A stretch of DNA of 64,000 nucleotides from Alternaria dauci. Its lineage: Eukaryota; Ascomycota; Dothideomycetes; Pleosporales; Pleosporaceae. Of this stretch, positions 8,868 to 19,998 are shown in pieces. The notes beneath the pieces are model-generated. The model searched no databases. It was not told the origin of the DNA and worked only from the letters and a program-made list of their open reading frames with translations. The position numbers and the translations under genes were made by a program. Each line of letters begins with the position of its first letter. Position 1 is the first letter of the stretch. The stretch covers positions 2,666,001 to 2,730,000 of the forward strand of contig NC_091279.1 of NCBI RefSeq assembly GCF_042100115.1. Reading direction: 5' to 3'.

Positions 8868-11135
8868 ATGAAGCGCCCTCTAGCAAACGTTTTAACCAAA
8901 AACAGCAAACGGCAGCGTACGAATGATCCAGAGATTGAAGAGACAACTCCTATCCACGAACAAGCTGCGCCATACCTACTCGCTATAGCGAAGTTTCCAA
9001 TCGATGCGCTTAGCGCAGAATGGAGTTTTGGTGTCAATAGGTCTATTGACACAGCACACCAGCGCCGCCTCTGCGAGATCTTTAACGAAACTGGTATTCT
9101 TCGACGAGACCCTAGCCACCAACTGCAGATTGCCTGTTCTAAGGAACACGTAGAGCAGATGCTTCATCATCTGAAGGTGGAATTGCCAGCTCAGAGCACA
9201 GTTACTTCTGCCACGTTTGCGGATAAGGAAGGATTGGAATGGCCGTCGTTCAAGAGCTGGAAAAGCGTGACTGGAGGGACAGCGGAACTTATTACGGGTC
9301 ACCATCGTGTAGAGGCATTCAAAGAGTATCTTCGCCTTCGGCAGTTAGGAGAAGAGGAGAGGTGGTGGGTGTGCCGCATCTACGATAAAGGCGGGTGCCC
9401 CTTAACGCGCGTACTGTGAACAACAGCCCCTAACCTTTTTAGACACGCTACCACCAGACACTCGTGTTAAACTTCGGGCGAATCGGGCCGATATTACGCT
9501 CCCTGACAATCATGGCCAGATATGGTCCGAGTTAACCAGCCTGTTCTGCACAAACGCCAATCTCTTTCAAGGCTCAAGCAAGTCAGTTGAGAAAGAGATG
9601 AGAGAGCATCTTCAGCTTAGTAGCCGCGTCAAGTTCCCAATACGGCGGCTAGTTACCCTGTGGAGAAATCAAAACTGGCAGCCCCTGCTTACGCGTTGGT
9701 GTTCTACCGCAATTGGGCAGGCAACGTTTAATCTCTCCACTTTTGAGTGGATGGCTAGTTGTCGGATAGATGACGTATGTGTAACCCGCCGCCGAAATAC
9801 TCTGACCTGTCTTGCTAATCTACTGTCTAGCATTGGTTCGCTGCGTTTGAGAACGTACTTCGCATCTCTACATCTATTCGAAAGCAGTATGGGGTTGACG
9901 CCAGTTTAGCAGACTGGAACACGCTAGCTAGCCTGCCCCAGGCACGAAGTCCCCATGACGTACAAGACCTGTTCTACCCTGGCGAGGAGTTAGACAAGGA
10001 TCCTGGCCCTTCCCATACGCGCCGGCAGGGCTTCTTCCCAACTCTAAGCAATGAGGCCTACCATGCGCTATACTCCACTGTACTTTCAAAGCCCACACAC
10101 ACGTACACAAACATCCTCGCTCTCTTAAAAACCCCGAAGAAAGAGGGGAAGCTTATGAGGAGTATTATGACCCACGTCAGCCAATGGGTAAACAGCGGAT
10201 CCGCCAAGGTGTCTGACAGCGACAACAACAAACCCGCACTGCGGAAGTATCTAGTGCCCGTGCTGCAGAGCAGGCATGCCGGCCAGGCTGATCAAAAATC
10301 TCTTGACCTCCAACAAGAAGTACTGCAACACGTACAGCAAAATGCGGAAGCATTCACAAGCTCTATACTAGACCGCTATATTGACGAGTACCCAAGTGCA
10401 GAGATCAAGAACTACGGCGCACGCTTCCAGCATAAGGTGTGGAGAGAACTGCTGTCAATTGTGACCAGTTTCACAGGGCCAACCTTGCACAACAAGCACT
10501 TGGCGTGCCTAATTCAAAGCGATACCTACATAGCGCGAACGCCTACAATCGCACAAATCGCGTGTGATGCTATCTGTCAGGTCCCTGAAGTCGTCAACGA
10601 ACCTGCGCTCCAGTCTACTAGGGCAGCAAACGACTTGCTAGAGACAATTCAGGTCGCAATCACTGAATGGATGTCTAGACACACTCTAGAAGACTCTGAT
10701 AATACAAGTCAAGAGGTTCCGCTGCCCGCAAGGCACTCTAACGCCGAGTCTAGCAGAGAGAGAGAGCTCAATCTGACAGTCTCTGAAGCGGCACGTAGCG
10801 TTTCAGCACGGTCGAGTTCGGACCAGCTTACCCCAGAGCTAATTTCTCACCCCTCAACTGAGCCGCGCATACCCAAGGCATCCCAGCAGACCAAAGTTCA
10901 AAACAGGGGGATTGAGGACTTGAGTCTAAGCGACCTTGCTGCAGCCCGAGAGAAACACCGTCAGAAACGCACCCTTAGCGACCAGGTAGCTGTAAAGGGC
11001 AGTGCTTCTCTAAGCGAAAAGACCCGAAAGAAACACCGTAAGAAACACACCCTTGGCGACCAGGTAGCTGTAGAGGGCAGTGCTTCTCCAAGCGAAAAGA
11101 CTCGACAGAAACAACGAGGGGCTTGGAGGAAGTAA
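8868..11135 (+). CDS. Gene A: ParB/Srx-like protein
   Basis: I join three exons, 8868-9390, 9443-9774 and 9831-11135, giving 719 aa. Intron 2 (56 nt) has a GTATGT donor, a GCTAAT branch and a TAG acceptor. Intron 1 (52 nt) has CTAAC and TTTTTAG at its end but a GC donor (AAG/GCGGGT); the join reads IYDK-DTLPPDTRVKLRANR. Residues ~33-175 resemble a ParB/sulfiredoxin-like domain: a helix-rich part, then AELITGHHRVEAF (GHHR at 144-147, like ParB box II GxRR) and a strand WWVCRIYDK. A basic NLS-like KNSKRQR is at 11-17. The C-terminus has two ~26-aa basic repeats (REKHRQKR and RKKHRKKH). DNA binding or nuclease activity is inferred, not shown. It lies 158 bp upstream of gene B on the same strand. 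Confidence 0.7.
9391..9442 (+). other. GC-AG intron of gene A
   Basis: The 52-nt stretch starts GCGGGT and ends CTAACCTTTTTAG. Without its removal the frame stops at 9419 after 183 codons. Removal restores a continuous frame into exon 2 at the right phase. No GT donor nearby gives the needed phase without cutting into the ParB-like strand. It is the same in all three copies. Confidence 0.6.
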
Positions 11136-11293
11136 TCCGTATCTGACCCTAGCCCTAACCCAATAGACACTGTTCCTCTCCTCTTTCCTCTGCACTGGAT
11201 ATTGTGATTCTCGATCATCATCTATCGATCTACCCTACAAGATCCTCAGCCCTTAGCCAACGTACTATTTTATATAATACTGTTCTTATCATC

Positions 11294-14200
11294 ATGTCTT
11301 TAGATCTTGCACAACAAAACGATAGCGATTACGATAACAGCAGTGCTGGAGAGGAGGACGGCCTGTACCAAGATGTGCAACCTGATGAGCACGATAGAGA
11401 ACCTGACGAGCATGATGGAGAAGAATACCACGAGAGCAGCCTTGGGGACGAAGACGCAATAGCGAATAATCAACTTACCTGGGCTATTGACCACAGCGGA
11501 GGTGACCACCGACTACCTGGTGAGTTTAAGAGCATCCTACTTGTACGCATATAGTAACTACGTAGTAGTGAAGGGATTTATCAAGATGATAGACAGCCCC
11601 GAATTTAACGGCAGTAAGGCTATTGGAATGCTGCAGAAGCGATACACGATAGACTACGGATCGAGGCGCGTTGGGTCCCGACCAGCCAAGCCTGAGGACA
11701 AATTTATCCCTGAGTTCCACCTCGACCTTATCATTATCATCGGCCGGCCGCTCCAACCCATTGTGAAGTTCTCTACGTTCTTCGACCACGTAACAATCAG
11801 CTTTAAACACTGGCGAGCTCCATACAGCGCTAAACACAGCCACGGACTGTCGTTTGATATGGAGCATCGTACCTTCCGTCTTGCAAAGGGTGGAACGCGC
11901 GAATCTTGGTTTATTGTTATGCACCCTGTCGATAGCACAGTAGACCCTCTTCTGTCAGGCAGCGAACGTCGCAAACGCCGCGAGAAGGCGTCTGAGCACA
12001 GCGCTCTCAAACCCTCCCATGCCCTGTTCCTTACGTCGTACATTAAGAAAGTCTTCCTTACAGGCGTATTACTTGGAGAGGGTGTTGAGGCTTCTTGGAA
12101 ATTGGATGGACCCCAGTCGCAATCGATCTCAATCGTCAAGTGGGAAACGTTCCAGGAGCAGTTCATGGAAGGGTGGCCAGAGTACGTGCGCAAGAACACG
12201 CAGGATCCGTTCTGGACTGAGAACCTGCCAGCGTTCCATGCGTATGACTACGGGCAGAACCTTCCAATTGAGTTGTCTACTGAGCAACTCAATAGTCTGC
12301 CTAAGGAAACCCGGTTGCGCCCTGATGACGAGACGTCTGACTCTGATGACGAGACGTCTGACTCTGATGACGAGACGTCTGACTCTGATAGCGAGACGTC
12401 TGATTCTGGGAATGATTTGTCAAACTCTGGGAATGATTTACCAAACTCTCAGAATGATTTATCTAACTCTGAAGACGCGGCGGCTAGGTCCGAAGGCGGC
12501 GCAGAGGGGGCTACGCCCCCACAGAGCGGTACACAAACAGGCGATCCAATTCCCCCGCCGCACGACCATCAACAGCCGTTTGATAACTACACACAGGATC
12601 TTCTACGCGCACTAGAGGACAAGTATAGACTGGAGAGCATTGAGACGGTCTCCTACGCGCTAGCGGTCGACATCCACTCAATAGCATCTTCCAACCTCCC
12701 TAACGCCTCTAATGACGTCGGTGTCATTCTCGCACCTGCGCGCTGCCTCCTTGCCAATCGCAACAACGTTGTTCGCCAATACCAACACCCGCGCGACTTT
12801 ACCTTCTACCCTCTTGCCTTCCATCCATCGTACGGCAACTTCTCCTCCGCGCAGCCCCCAGCATTCCTACGCGACAACGTGCTCGCTGTAATGGAGGACA
12901 ACATGAGCTATCAGAACAACGGTGCGAGCGTGTTGACTAGTGGTTATTTTCAGGCGTACTCCAACATTAAGCGAACTATACGCCATAGCCCCGGCAACTT
13001 ACTTGCTACCAAGGGCATTGCCACGGCTGCCCTGACGCTGCCAGATCAGGATGGCAACCTAAACCCTCGGGTAGCGGCGAAGCGGCAGCGTTTACTGCGG
13101 AAATTGCGAGGCGAACAGACTCCTGATAACCCTACGTCTTCCCAACCGTTCGCTCGCGAGCAACAGCGGATTAAAGCCGCTATAAAGGAAGAACTGTACG
13201 CGTTTAGGATGGAGCAAGTTCTGTCTGTGCAGGTGTCGCAGTTAGCTGACGGTCAACGGAATTTTGCGACAGTGCTTCAACCTATCCTCCAGCTAATCCG
13301 GTACTTCTCGCTGGAACAACCTACCTACATTGATGTCCTCTTCGCGTTCAAAGAACGCATCTTTCCAAAGGTTCTCTCCTCCTTTGCTAGTCTGTTCGCG
13401 CACGCATCAGACGAGTTTTATCGTCGCTTCAAGGCTGCTGGCTCTAAAGGGCTGCCTTTTGCCCTAGCGGAAGGTGTGGCCGCATTCGATCGCCTTGGCA
13501 GCTACTGCTTTACTGGGTTCCCCCGGTCTTTAGTGGGCTCAGTGCTCGGGCCTCTCTGCACCATAGAAAGCATTGAGCAGGGTGGGTGGCCGTTTATCGA
13601 CCCCAACATGCTCAATCTGCAAGGCAGTGGCCATGCTAACCTAGTGCGTTGGCCGCGCATGGACAATGGACGACCTATTATGATGCACGTTGCTTCCATT
13701 CGCCACCACTATGGGCCCCAGGTTGCCGCTTATTGTCACAGCGAGGTATGGTTCCGTGAGCTTGGTGGGCTCACAGGTAAAGGGCCTCGTGGCGCAGAAG
13801 AGTTCCTAGTAGAGGTGCTCGAAGAGATGTGGAAGCCGCAGACAATCGCTTTCGTAACACACCAATTCTATCGCGCTCTGAACAAGGGCGGACGGGGCAA
13901 TGCTCAAAGCGTAAGCCTAACAACACTGCAGGCACGACAGGAGGCGCAAGAGCAGGTGACGCGTTGGGCTGAAAGCGAGCACCCCTTCTCTGCAGGGTTC
14001 GTGCAATTAGCGTTTCAAATATCAGCCGCTAACACAGTACAGGGAGTACGAGTCGATCTTTCCTGTCTTTTATCCAGAAGCGACTTCGGGTTTGAGAAGC
14101 CAGACGCGACGCGACTTTGCGCAAGAGCTCTACTGGGAGTGTGTTAACAGCCATGGCCAATCTAGTAGCTACCTCTTTTCAAAGAACGCGAGCTGGTTCA

Positions 14201-15169
14201 CTGTGTTACGCGCTGCCGTGCAACACGCCAGGGCCAAGGCGATGAAGGAGGAATACTGGATCAGCGCCATAATGTCAGCTCTAGCGGCGTGCCGCATTGA
14301 CTGTGTGCCTGGTTCATACCATGGCCGATTGAGCTACCGGAGAATGACGCGGCTAGTCGGTAACGTTCCGGCCCCATCCGCTATAGCGGCGAGACCGGGC
14401 AGCCTCAAGCGGGCAGCGATTGAGGCAGTACACCAAGCAAAGCGGCGCTCGCAAACAAAGAGTACTATCGACTTTGGTTGCCAAATCCCTTTTAACGCCA
14501 TCCCGCCGCTAGTTGAAAAAGGTTTTCAGCAGTTGGACGGCCAGTTCTCAAAGTCCGGCATGAATCAGAAGGTTCGTGAACACTACCACAGAGCACGTCA
14601 GTGCCTCATCGAGTGCTTAGGTCAGCCAAAATGCGATCTAATGCTCATGTTGGTGTTAACCCTTGCATCCTCTTCAGCTACCCCTACTGTAGCGGTGAAT
14701 GCGACTGAGTTTTCCAAAGGACCAACCAAGAACTCTGAAATGTTTGCGGCCGCCTTGGTAACAAGAATGCTCTGGTCTCTTCGACCAGATTACTTCCCGT
14801 CGGAGGAAGACGATGGTTGGGTGCTTTCGGTACGGGAGATGACGAAGAAGATTGGTAAGACTTCCCTAAGAGAGGCCCTTTTCCCAAGTAAGAAGCATTG
14901 CTAACATAGTACTATCTGGGGTAGAGCACAAAGGTTGCAACAACCGCTTCCTTCGACAACTGCAATGGATTCGGGTTACTAGTGGGCGTCGAGACTCCCC
15001 AAGGAACAGCGACATAGCGATCAACTATGATTCCGTTCTTGAGAAGAGACGTACAGAGTTAATGCGACTACGGAGCGATGCTAAAGGTTTTATTCAATGC
15101 GTGTTTGGTAGTTCTGATTATGCATGGGTTGACCGATGTCATACTATTATACAGGAGTCCCCAGTGTAG
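11294..15169 (+). CDS. Gene B: large unknown protein
   Basis: Four exons are proposed: 11294-11519, 11566-14000, 14038-14854 and 14910-15169 (about 1245 aa). Intron 1 has a GTGAGT donor and a TAG acceptor (46 or 49 nt). Intron 3 (55 nt) has GTAAGA, GCTAAC and TAG, and adds a last exon ending IIQESPV. Intron 2 is uncertain: the end of exon 2 could be 13910, 13955, 14000 or 14037. The start MSLDLAQQ has ATG in an ATC context and leads into an acidic N-terminus. An acidic linker at about residues 328-375 has DETSDSD repeats, then NDLSNSG-type repeats and a proline-rich part. The rest is a long ordered region with conserved-looking stretches (LGPLCTIESIEQGGWPFIDP; HSEVWFRELGGLTGKGPRGA). I do not recognise a family. 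The last 20% is basic. It is convergent with gene C. Confidence 0.65.
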
Positions 15170-15809
15170 AGTAAGCTATTATAGCTTCCACTATAATTTT
15201 ACATCTTCTCTCCTATAAAACACGTATATACTATATACATCTTCTATCCTATACAGCTTTTGAAGAGATTAATACACGTTACGTAGTGTTATGATTTTTT
15301 AAAATATTTCGTATTAACTGTAAATTCAGAAAAACACCAACCCCAATATTAACCGTACTATCGTTGTCGCATGTAATCCGTTTCTTAATCTTAACTGTGT
15401 CTCTTCTCTACTATTTACATAATTAACGTAATAGTAAAAAGACGCAGGCACTAGAGAATAGAGCCTGCGAAGTCTACATTGCATTAGTGGCTGAAGTAGC
15501 ACAGTGTAGAGGCATCCTGTTACTATTCTCCGCAGGCAAAGGTAATAGCACCTTGCGCGGCAACCTTTAAGGAAAAGAGAGGAAGCCGCTATGTGTTTCG
15601 CTCTTCTTTGTAGTTATTTGTAGATTTGTAGCCTGCGGTGTTGTTGACTTATCTGTATCGCAATACGACAGCAGCTTCCTAGCAGGCTGTAATCGTCGAG
15701 AGCCACGGTACAGCCGGTGACTTAGACGACAGACCTAGCCTAACACTAAATTGGCAAGCTTCCGCAACACGGACGCATACACCCCACCTGCTAATAAGCA
15801 CCGCTATGA
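15170..15809. other. Convergent intergenic region B/C
   Basis: The 640 bp between the 3-prime ends of genes B and C have AT-rich patches (15180-15310) that suit polyadenylation. A motif GTAAAAAGACGCAGGCAC near 15434 resembles GGTAAAAGACGCAAGCAC near 30122, 3-prime of gene F. No gene seen. Confidence 0.5.
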
Positions 15810-15937
15810 CTAGCAACTCTCGTCTACCTCACTACTTCCGTAGAGTGTCGCTAGAAGCTCAGCATTGTGCTCTTCGAGCCCATCACTCTTTTTCCGCAGC
15901 GCATAGTTCAGGGTCGTCAGGTAACCCGGTTTATTGT

Positions 15938-17800
15938 TCAACCTATAGGGCTTACAGGACAGAATAATTCAAGTACCGACATCTGTCGCAATGGCGCCGG
16001 CGATGCCGGGATACTTTCCGATGCGTCAGAATCAGTGTCATCTTCGGCTTCGCTGTCTGGAATCTCTGTTAACCCCACCGCCGTAGCTAGCGCATTCGCT
16101 TCAATGCTAAGCCTCTCCTTTCCAGCAATCGGCGCACCAGTAATTCCATCCGGCCCTAGCCAGGCTTCGAGGGCCCTGCTTGCCGTGCAAATTTCCGGCC
16201 GTTCGCGCTTCACTAGCTCAAGAAAAACATCGCGCTGGTTCTTCCGCAGCACACGCTCGAGCCAATGGTTTGAGACCTCTTCGTGGGGTATGAGCAGCAG
16301 CGATCCCCAGCCTAGAGCTTGAACTATGTCGAACCATCGTGTCGCTCGCTTTAGGCGGTAACGAAAGGCTGCGTGGTCAGATTTAGATGGTGATTGGCAA
16401 ACCAGATGGACCAAATATGTGATAGCCTCTGTTCGTGCCTGGCCCTTCCCGTACCTGTTGCGAGTTCTGTCGTTACTGGCTAGACGATCAGCGACCTGGA
16501 TTTCGTCGACCTTGCGAGCGTACGCCTTCCCTAGCAAAGCGAAAGCCCAGCGAGTGCCAATGTTTACAGCTGCAAGCATCGTCTCGTACCGTGTGCACAT
16601 GTCCCAGGCAAAGCAGAATGCATTGTCGGCATCAGTATGAAGTGTTGCGCTACTATCCACTGACTGCGACATTTGCGTCTGGGTAAGAACATAACGATCT
16701 ACTGGTTTTACCAAGAACGGCGTGCCCTGTTTCCGCCAATTATGCAGGAACTGCGCAGCGCTGTACTGCGAGGTTGCATTTCCAAAAGCACGCGCTTTTG
16801 CTAGCATGCTGCAGGCAGTATAGTAGGGTGTTGGCGAGGCTGTATAGAAATCAGCATCTTCCGCGACTTTTTGCTTGAAGATCCAAGAGATCGTCGGCTC
16901 ATCGTCTGGCGCAATGCTGCCGTACGCCATACGTTCCTGCGCAGGCATCTTCTCAGGCGGTTCCTTTAAGCCTATCGCCTCGAGCTTTATTACACGCGAT
17001 CTTTCTAGCTTTCTTGTACGCCGTAGCTCTGCAAGACGATTCTTGTTTGTAACTGTTGCGGACCTCTTTACGGATAGAGGCGTCGTCGCACTCTGGTTTT
17101 CGCTGTCCTTGTCGCTTGTTCCGCGCTCGTGTCCCCCCTCCGCTCTAGCTGTGTCTTTGCCAGCGTGTACTGTCATAGTGTTGACTTCGCTAGCCCTAGC
17201 CGTCGATTCGTCCGCGCTGTCCTCCTGTATTGCTAGGCGGTTTAAGCTGTTGGCACGGATCTCGCTGCGAATAGGCGATGAGGAGGCTGGACGTTTACGG
17301 TACGGCACAAGGTCGCCTGTAGCCCTCTGTGCTGATGGCGGTATGCTATCGTCCTTGTCTGAGTCTATAGCCATGCGGTCCTCCGCGATGCCTTCCGTTG
17401 GCGTCATTAGCCGCGCTGTAGTTAAGTTTCTAGGCTCTAGAGACTTACTACTAGCAAAGTCCATAGCAGCGCTTGTGAGACGCCCCCAATTTTCTGCGTC
17501 AAGTGTGCTGGCACCCAGCGTCTCTTTCAGCAGCCATATCGCATCTAGTGTCGAGTGGGCTATGAAAACCGGCTTGCACGCTTCGTCGTCGCCTACTTCT
17601 GGAACGATCCATCCCGCGTATCGTACATCGCCTGGTACACGGCATGGTTCTGCGAGACGACGCGCAAGAAATCTGCTGTAGGACGGGTTAGGTGGGCTGT
17701 ATGCTAAGTTGTTAGCGACTGTAGCGTCCCACTGTGCAGGAAAGCCTCTTCCGCTGTGTTTATCCTGACAATGGTCACTATCGAGCTGTAACTGATCCAT
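15938..17800 (-). CDS. Gene C: unknown protein
   Basis: An intact 620-codon frame starts at ATG 17800 (MDQLQLDSDHCQDKHSG). Residues 1-130 look ordered (GWIVPEVGDDEACKPVFIAH). Residues ~130-270 are S/A/E/R-rich and probably disordered. A second ordered block from ~275 to 560 is W-, Y- and R-rich (YLVHLVCQSPSKSDHAAFRY; ALGWGSLLLIPHEEVSNHWL). The C-terminus is acidic. A GTAAGC donor at 15955 and an AG at 15888 (68 nt) would replace the last five codons with a 25-aa exon ending at 15810 that reads LEEHNAELLATL, a possible short coiled coil. That version is about 640 aa and I think it is equally likely. No family recognised. Its promoter faces the broken gene D region. Confidence 0.65.
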   Translation of the reverse strand: MDQLQLDSDHCQDKHSGRGFPAQWDATVANNLAYSPPNPSYSRFLARRLAEPCRVPGDVRYAGWIVPEVGDDEACKPVFIAHSTLDAIWLLKETLGASTLDAENWGRLTSAAMDFASSKSLEPRNLTTARLMTPTEGIAEDRMAIDSDKDDSIPPSAQRATGDLVPYRKRPASSSPIRSEIRANSLNRLAIQEDSADESTARASEVNTMTVHAGKDTARAEGGHERGTSDKDSENQSATTPLSVKRSATVTNKNRLAELRRTRKLERSRVIKLEAIGLKEPPEKMPAQERMAYGSIAPDDEPTISWIFKQKVAEDADFYTASPTPYYTACSMLAKARAFGNATSQYSAAQFLHNWRKQGTPFLVKPVDRYVLTQTQMSQSVDSSATLHTDADNAFCFAWDMCTRYETMLAAVNIGTRWAFALLGKAYARKVDEIQVADRLASNDRTRNRYGKGQARTEAITYLVHLVCQSPSKSDHAAFRYRLKRATRWFDIVQALGWGSLLLIPHEEVSNHWLERVLRKNQRDVFLELVKRERPEICTASRALEAWLGPDGITGAPIAGKERLSIEANALATAVGLTEIPDSEAEDDTDSDASESIPASPAPLRQMSVLELFCPVSPIG

Positions 17801-18249
17801 TTTAGAACCAAGGCTGACGCTCTAAGCCAGCGATTAGTGTGTGGGTAGAAAAGTAGTAAGAATAACAGCAGAGAAAAGAAGACGTGGCATGGAAAGCAGG
17901 GGGCCAGGGCGTGCCGGCAAGGTGCGGCATATAGTCGCACCGACTAACAAGGTAGAGTACGGTCCCTAATCCCAGAAGAGGTCGCGTCCTTGAGTGTAGA
18001 ATACATGTTATTTCTCTTTTTAGAGTGCTATTCTTATATAATATTGAATACTAAAGTTTAGTTGTTGAAGACACGAAAGATCTCAAAGAGGTAGTCCTAG
18101 ATAGGGAGGGTCGCTCTGCCTCGTACATCTAAGAGCGCAGTTCCAAATAATATAACACTAGTATTTGCCTTTAGAGGTGCAGCGTGAAGAAGGTTGGAGC
18201 GCCAGCCCTAAGGTAGTTAAAGCGTCCGAATGTTCCAGCTGCAAGGTTG
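17801..18249. other. Upstream region of gene C
   Basis: The leader of gene C (minus strand) has an AT-rich patch TATATAATATTG near 18036. No conserved motif shared with genes E and F was found. Short open frames here look random. Confidence 0.4.
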
Positions 18250-18313
18250 CGATATGGCTTGGGACGCAAGTTGCCGCAACGGTTGGTTGCCAGCGAGGGC
18301 AAGTTACGCAGAG
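18250..18313. repeat. Lone copy of the 68-bp repeat
   Basis: CGATATGGCTTGGGACGCAAG and the following bases match the units of the array at 19273-19680, with small changes at the end. The lone copy and the array flank the broken gene D, so the repeat may have spread or gene D may have been trapped between copies. Confidence 0.7.
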
Positions 18314-18390
18314 ACCACGGTATGGCTTCATACACCTACTAACACCTTTTGGGCAACTCTCTGGACTGTCCAAGGTACTGCATGACAGAG

Positions 18391-18803
18391 TTGTCAACAA
18401 TCAAGCCAATCAAGCTGGGTGCCCCAGCTTAGCTTGATTAGTGGGTACCTCTACCTCAGCTTAGCTTGATTGGCTTGATGGTTAAAATTAATAAGCTTGG
18501 CTTGTTTAGCTTGATTAGCTTAACAAAATTAATCCCCCTTTCAAGAAGCTTAAAAGGGGATAGTGTAGGGGTATCCTTATATAATCTTATCACCACGTGA
18601 TCTTATCACCACGTGACCTTACTTACTTACTTTAACCTTCTTTATAGAGTATTAATTCTATCAAGCCAATCAAGCCAAACAATCAAGCTAGCTTATAGTA
18701 GCTTGGCTTAATTGATTTATACCTCTACTCTAGCTTAGCTTGATTGATACGCCAGCTTGATGCCCCAGCTTGATAGCGATCAAGCTGGCTTGATTGTTGA
18801 CAA
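18391..18803. mobile_element. 413-bp MITE-like inverted-repeat element
   Basis: Perfect 17-bp terminal inverted repeats TTGTCAACAATCAAGCC (18391-18407) and its complement (18787-18803) enclose a non-coding body. The body is full of AATCAAGC / GCTTGATT words in both orientations. Its middle has a CCCCTTT...AAAGGGG foldback near 18532-18558 and two direct copies of CTTATCACCACGTGA at about 18587-18616. No transposase is present, so it would be non-autonomous. No clear target duplication is visible. It interrupts gene D. It is also present in copy 2 at 42537-42949. Confidence 0.75.
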
Positions 18804-19223
18804 GTCTGCTGCATGAACAGACGGTTGTTGAACCAATGAACAAACTGATTCCTAATGGTTGTCGCTGTAGAGAAAACGTCGAGGTAGGCAGTATACTCAG
18901 TCCTGGACGGCACGCTGGGACTCTGCCTTGGCCACTGGTTCCTCAGATCTTCCACGAACGAGTCGATCGCCCTAGTTTGATTCTCCTGAAATGCGGCGTG
19001 CAATCCTGTCGTGATGCTGCTGTTCAGTCTCCGATTCTCGCTTTGGTAGATTCGCTTCATTGGAATCTGCAAACGCCTTGGTGTTGCACAGCACCGTGTT
19101 CCGAATCGCATTCTTGTTGAAGTCCTGTCCCTGGTCTAGCTCGTATTTCAGTGCAGTAGGTGGCTGTACCGCCGAGAGCTTATATACCCTATAGGCTGCA
19201 GCTAGAGCCTGTATCGCATCCAT
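18725..19223 (-). pseudogene. Gene D: broken unknown gene
   Basis: Two overlapping minus-strand frames, 19223-18972 and 19111-18725, read as one protein with a frame change near 19000-19050. The first half is MDAIQALAAAYRVYKL and following; the second half includes AAFQENQTRAIDSFVEDL. The frame change is either a one-base shift or an unrecognised intron. The second half then runs into the inverted-repeat element at 18803. If the element is skipped, the frame continues for about 15 residues (MQYLGQSRELPKRC) and stops, which suggests the element landed near the end of a once intact gene. Both copies in the window carry the same lesions. The ATG at 19223 follows GAC and is about 50 bp from the 68-bp array. 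Family unknown. Confidence 0.5.
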
Positions 19224-19272
19224 GTCTGACTTTTCGGCGTAAGCCGTCGTACAAAACTATGTCATTAGATCA

Positions 19273-19680
19273 CGATATGGCTTGGGAAGCAAGTTGCCGC
19301 AACGGTTGGTTGCTAGCGAGGGCACGTTGCGAAGCGGTTGCGATATGGCTTGGGACGCAAGTTGCCGCAACGGTTGGTTGCTAGCGAGGGCACGTTGCGA
19401 AGCGGTTGCGATATGGCTTGGGACGCAAGTTGCCGCAACGGTTGGTTGCTAGCGAGGGCACGTTGCGAAGCGGTTGCGATATGGCTTGGGACGCAAGTTG
19501 CCGCAACGGTTGGTTGCTAGCGAGGGCACGTTGCGAAGCGGTTGCGATATGGCTTGGGACGCAAGTTGCCGCAACGGTTGGTTGCTAGCGAGGGCACGTT
19601 GCGAAGCGGTTGCGATATGGCTTGGGACGCAAGTTGCCGCAACGGTTGGTTGCTAGCGAGGGCACATTGCGAAGCGGTTG
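19273..19680. repeat. Six 68-bp tandem repeats
   Basis: Units start at 19273, 19341, 19409, 19477, 19545 and 19613 with CGATATGGCTTGGGA. Each contains GCCGCAACGGTTGGTTGC. They are nearly identical to one another, with small changes in the first and last units. Open frames of 60 codons repeat with the array and are accidental. The array lies between gene D and the 3-prime end of gene E. Confidence 0.95.
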
Positions 19681-19998
19681 CGAAGCATGGAGTAGTATTT
19701 AGTGTGGTAGGTTGCATTCGGCCTGACTCGGAAGACCACGCGCCCGCAAGTCAGGCTGACAGCAGCGCTTCCACTCACAACGTTACCTAGGTACAGCAGT
19801 AACTTGCTATTGCTAACAGAGGCAACTTTCTAGGCTTCCTACAGTGGCAGCAGTAGGCAATACGTACAGCGTTACTCTATGTTAGTCTGGTGCGCCTATA
19901 TCGGTATTGAGTCATGGGATCGATTTTGTACTACAGACTACTTGAGAAAGTTACAGTATGTCTCCGCGATTTCCGGGCAGTCATTCCTTCAAAGTATC
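19681..19998. other. 3-prime flank of gene E
   Basis: About 320 bp, with GCCTGACTC/GAAGACC...GTCAGGC forming a short inverted repeat near 19721-19760. I see no gene. Confidence 0.4.

Noticed and set aside
19338..19656. Four identical 60-codon frames in the 68-bp array
   Set aside because: They restart each unit; a by-product of the repeat.
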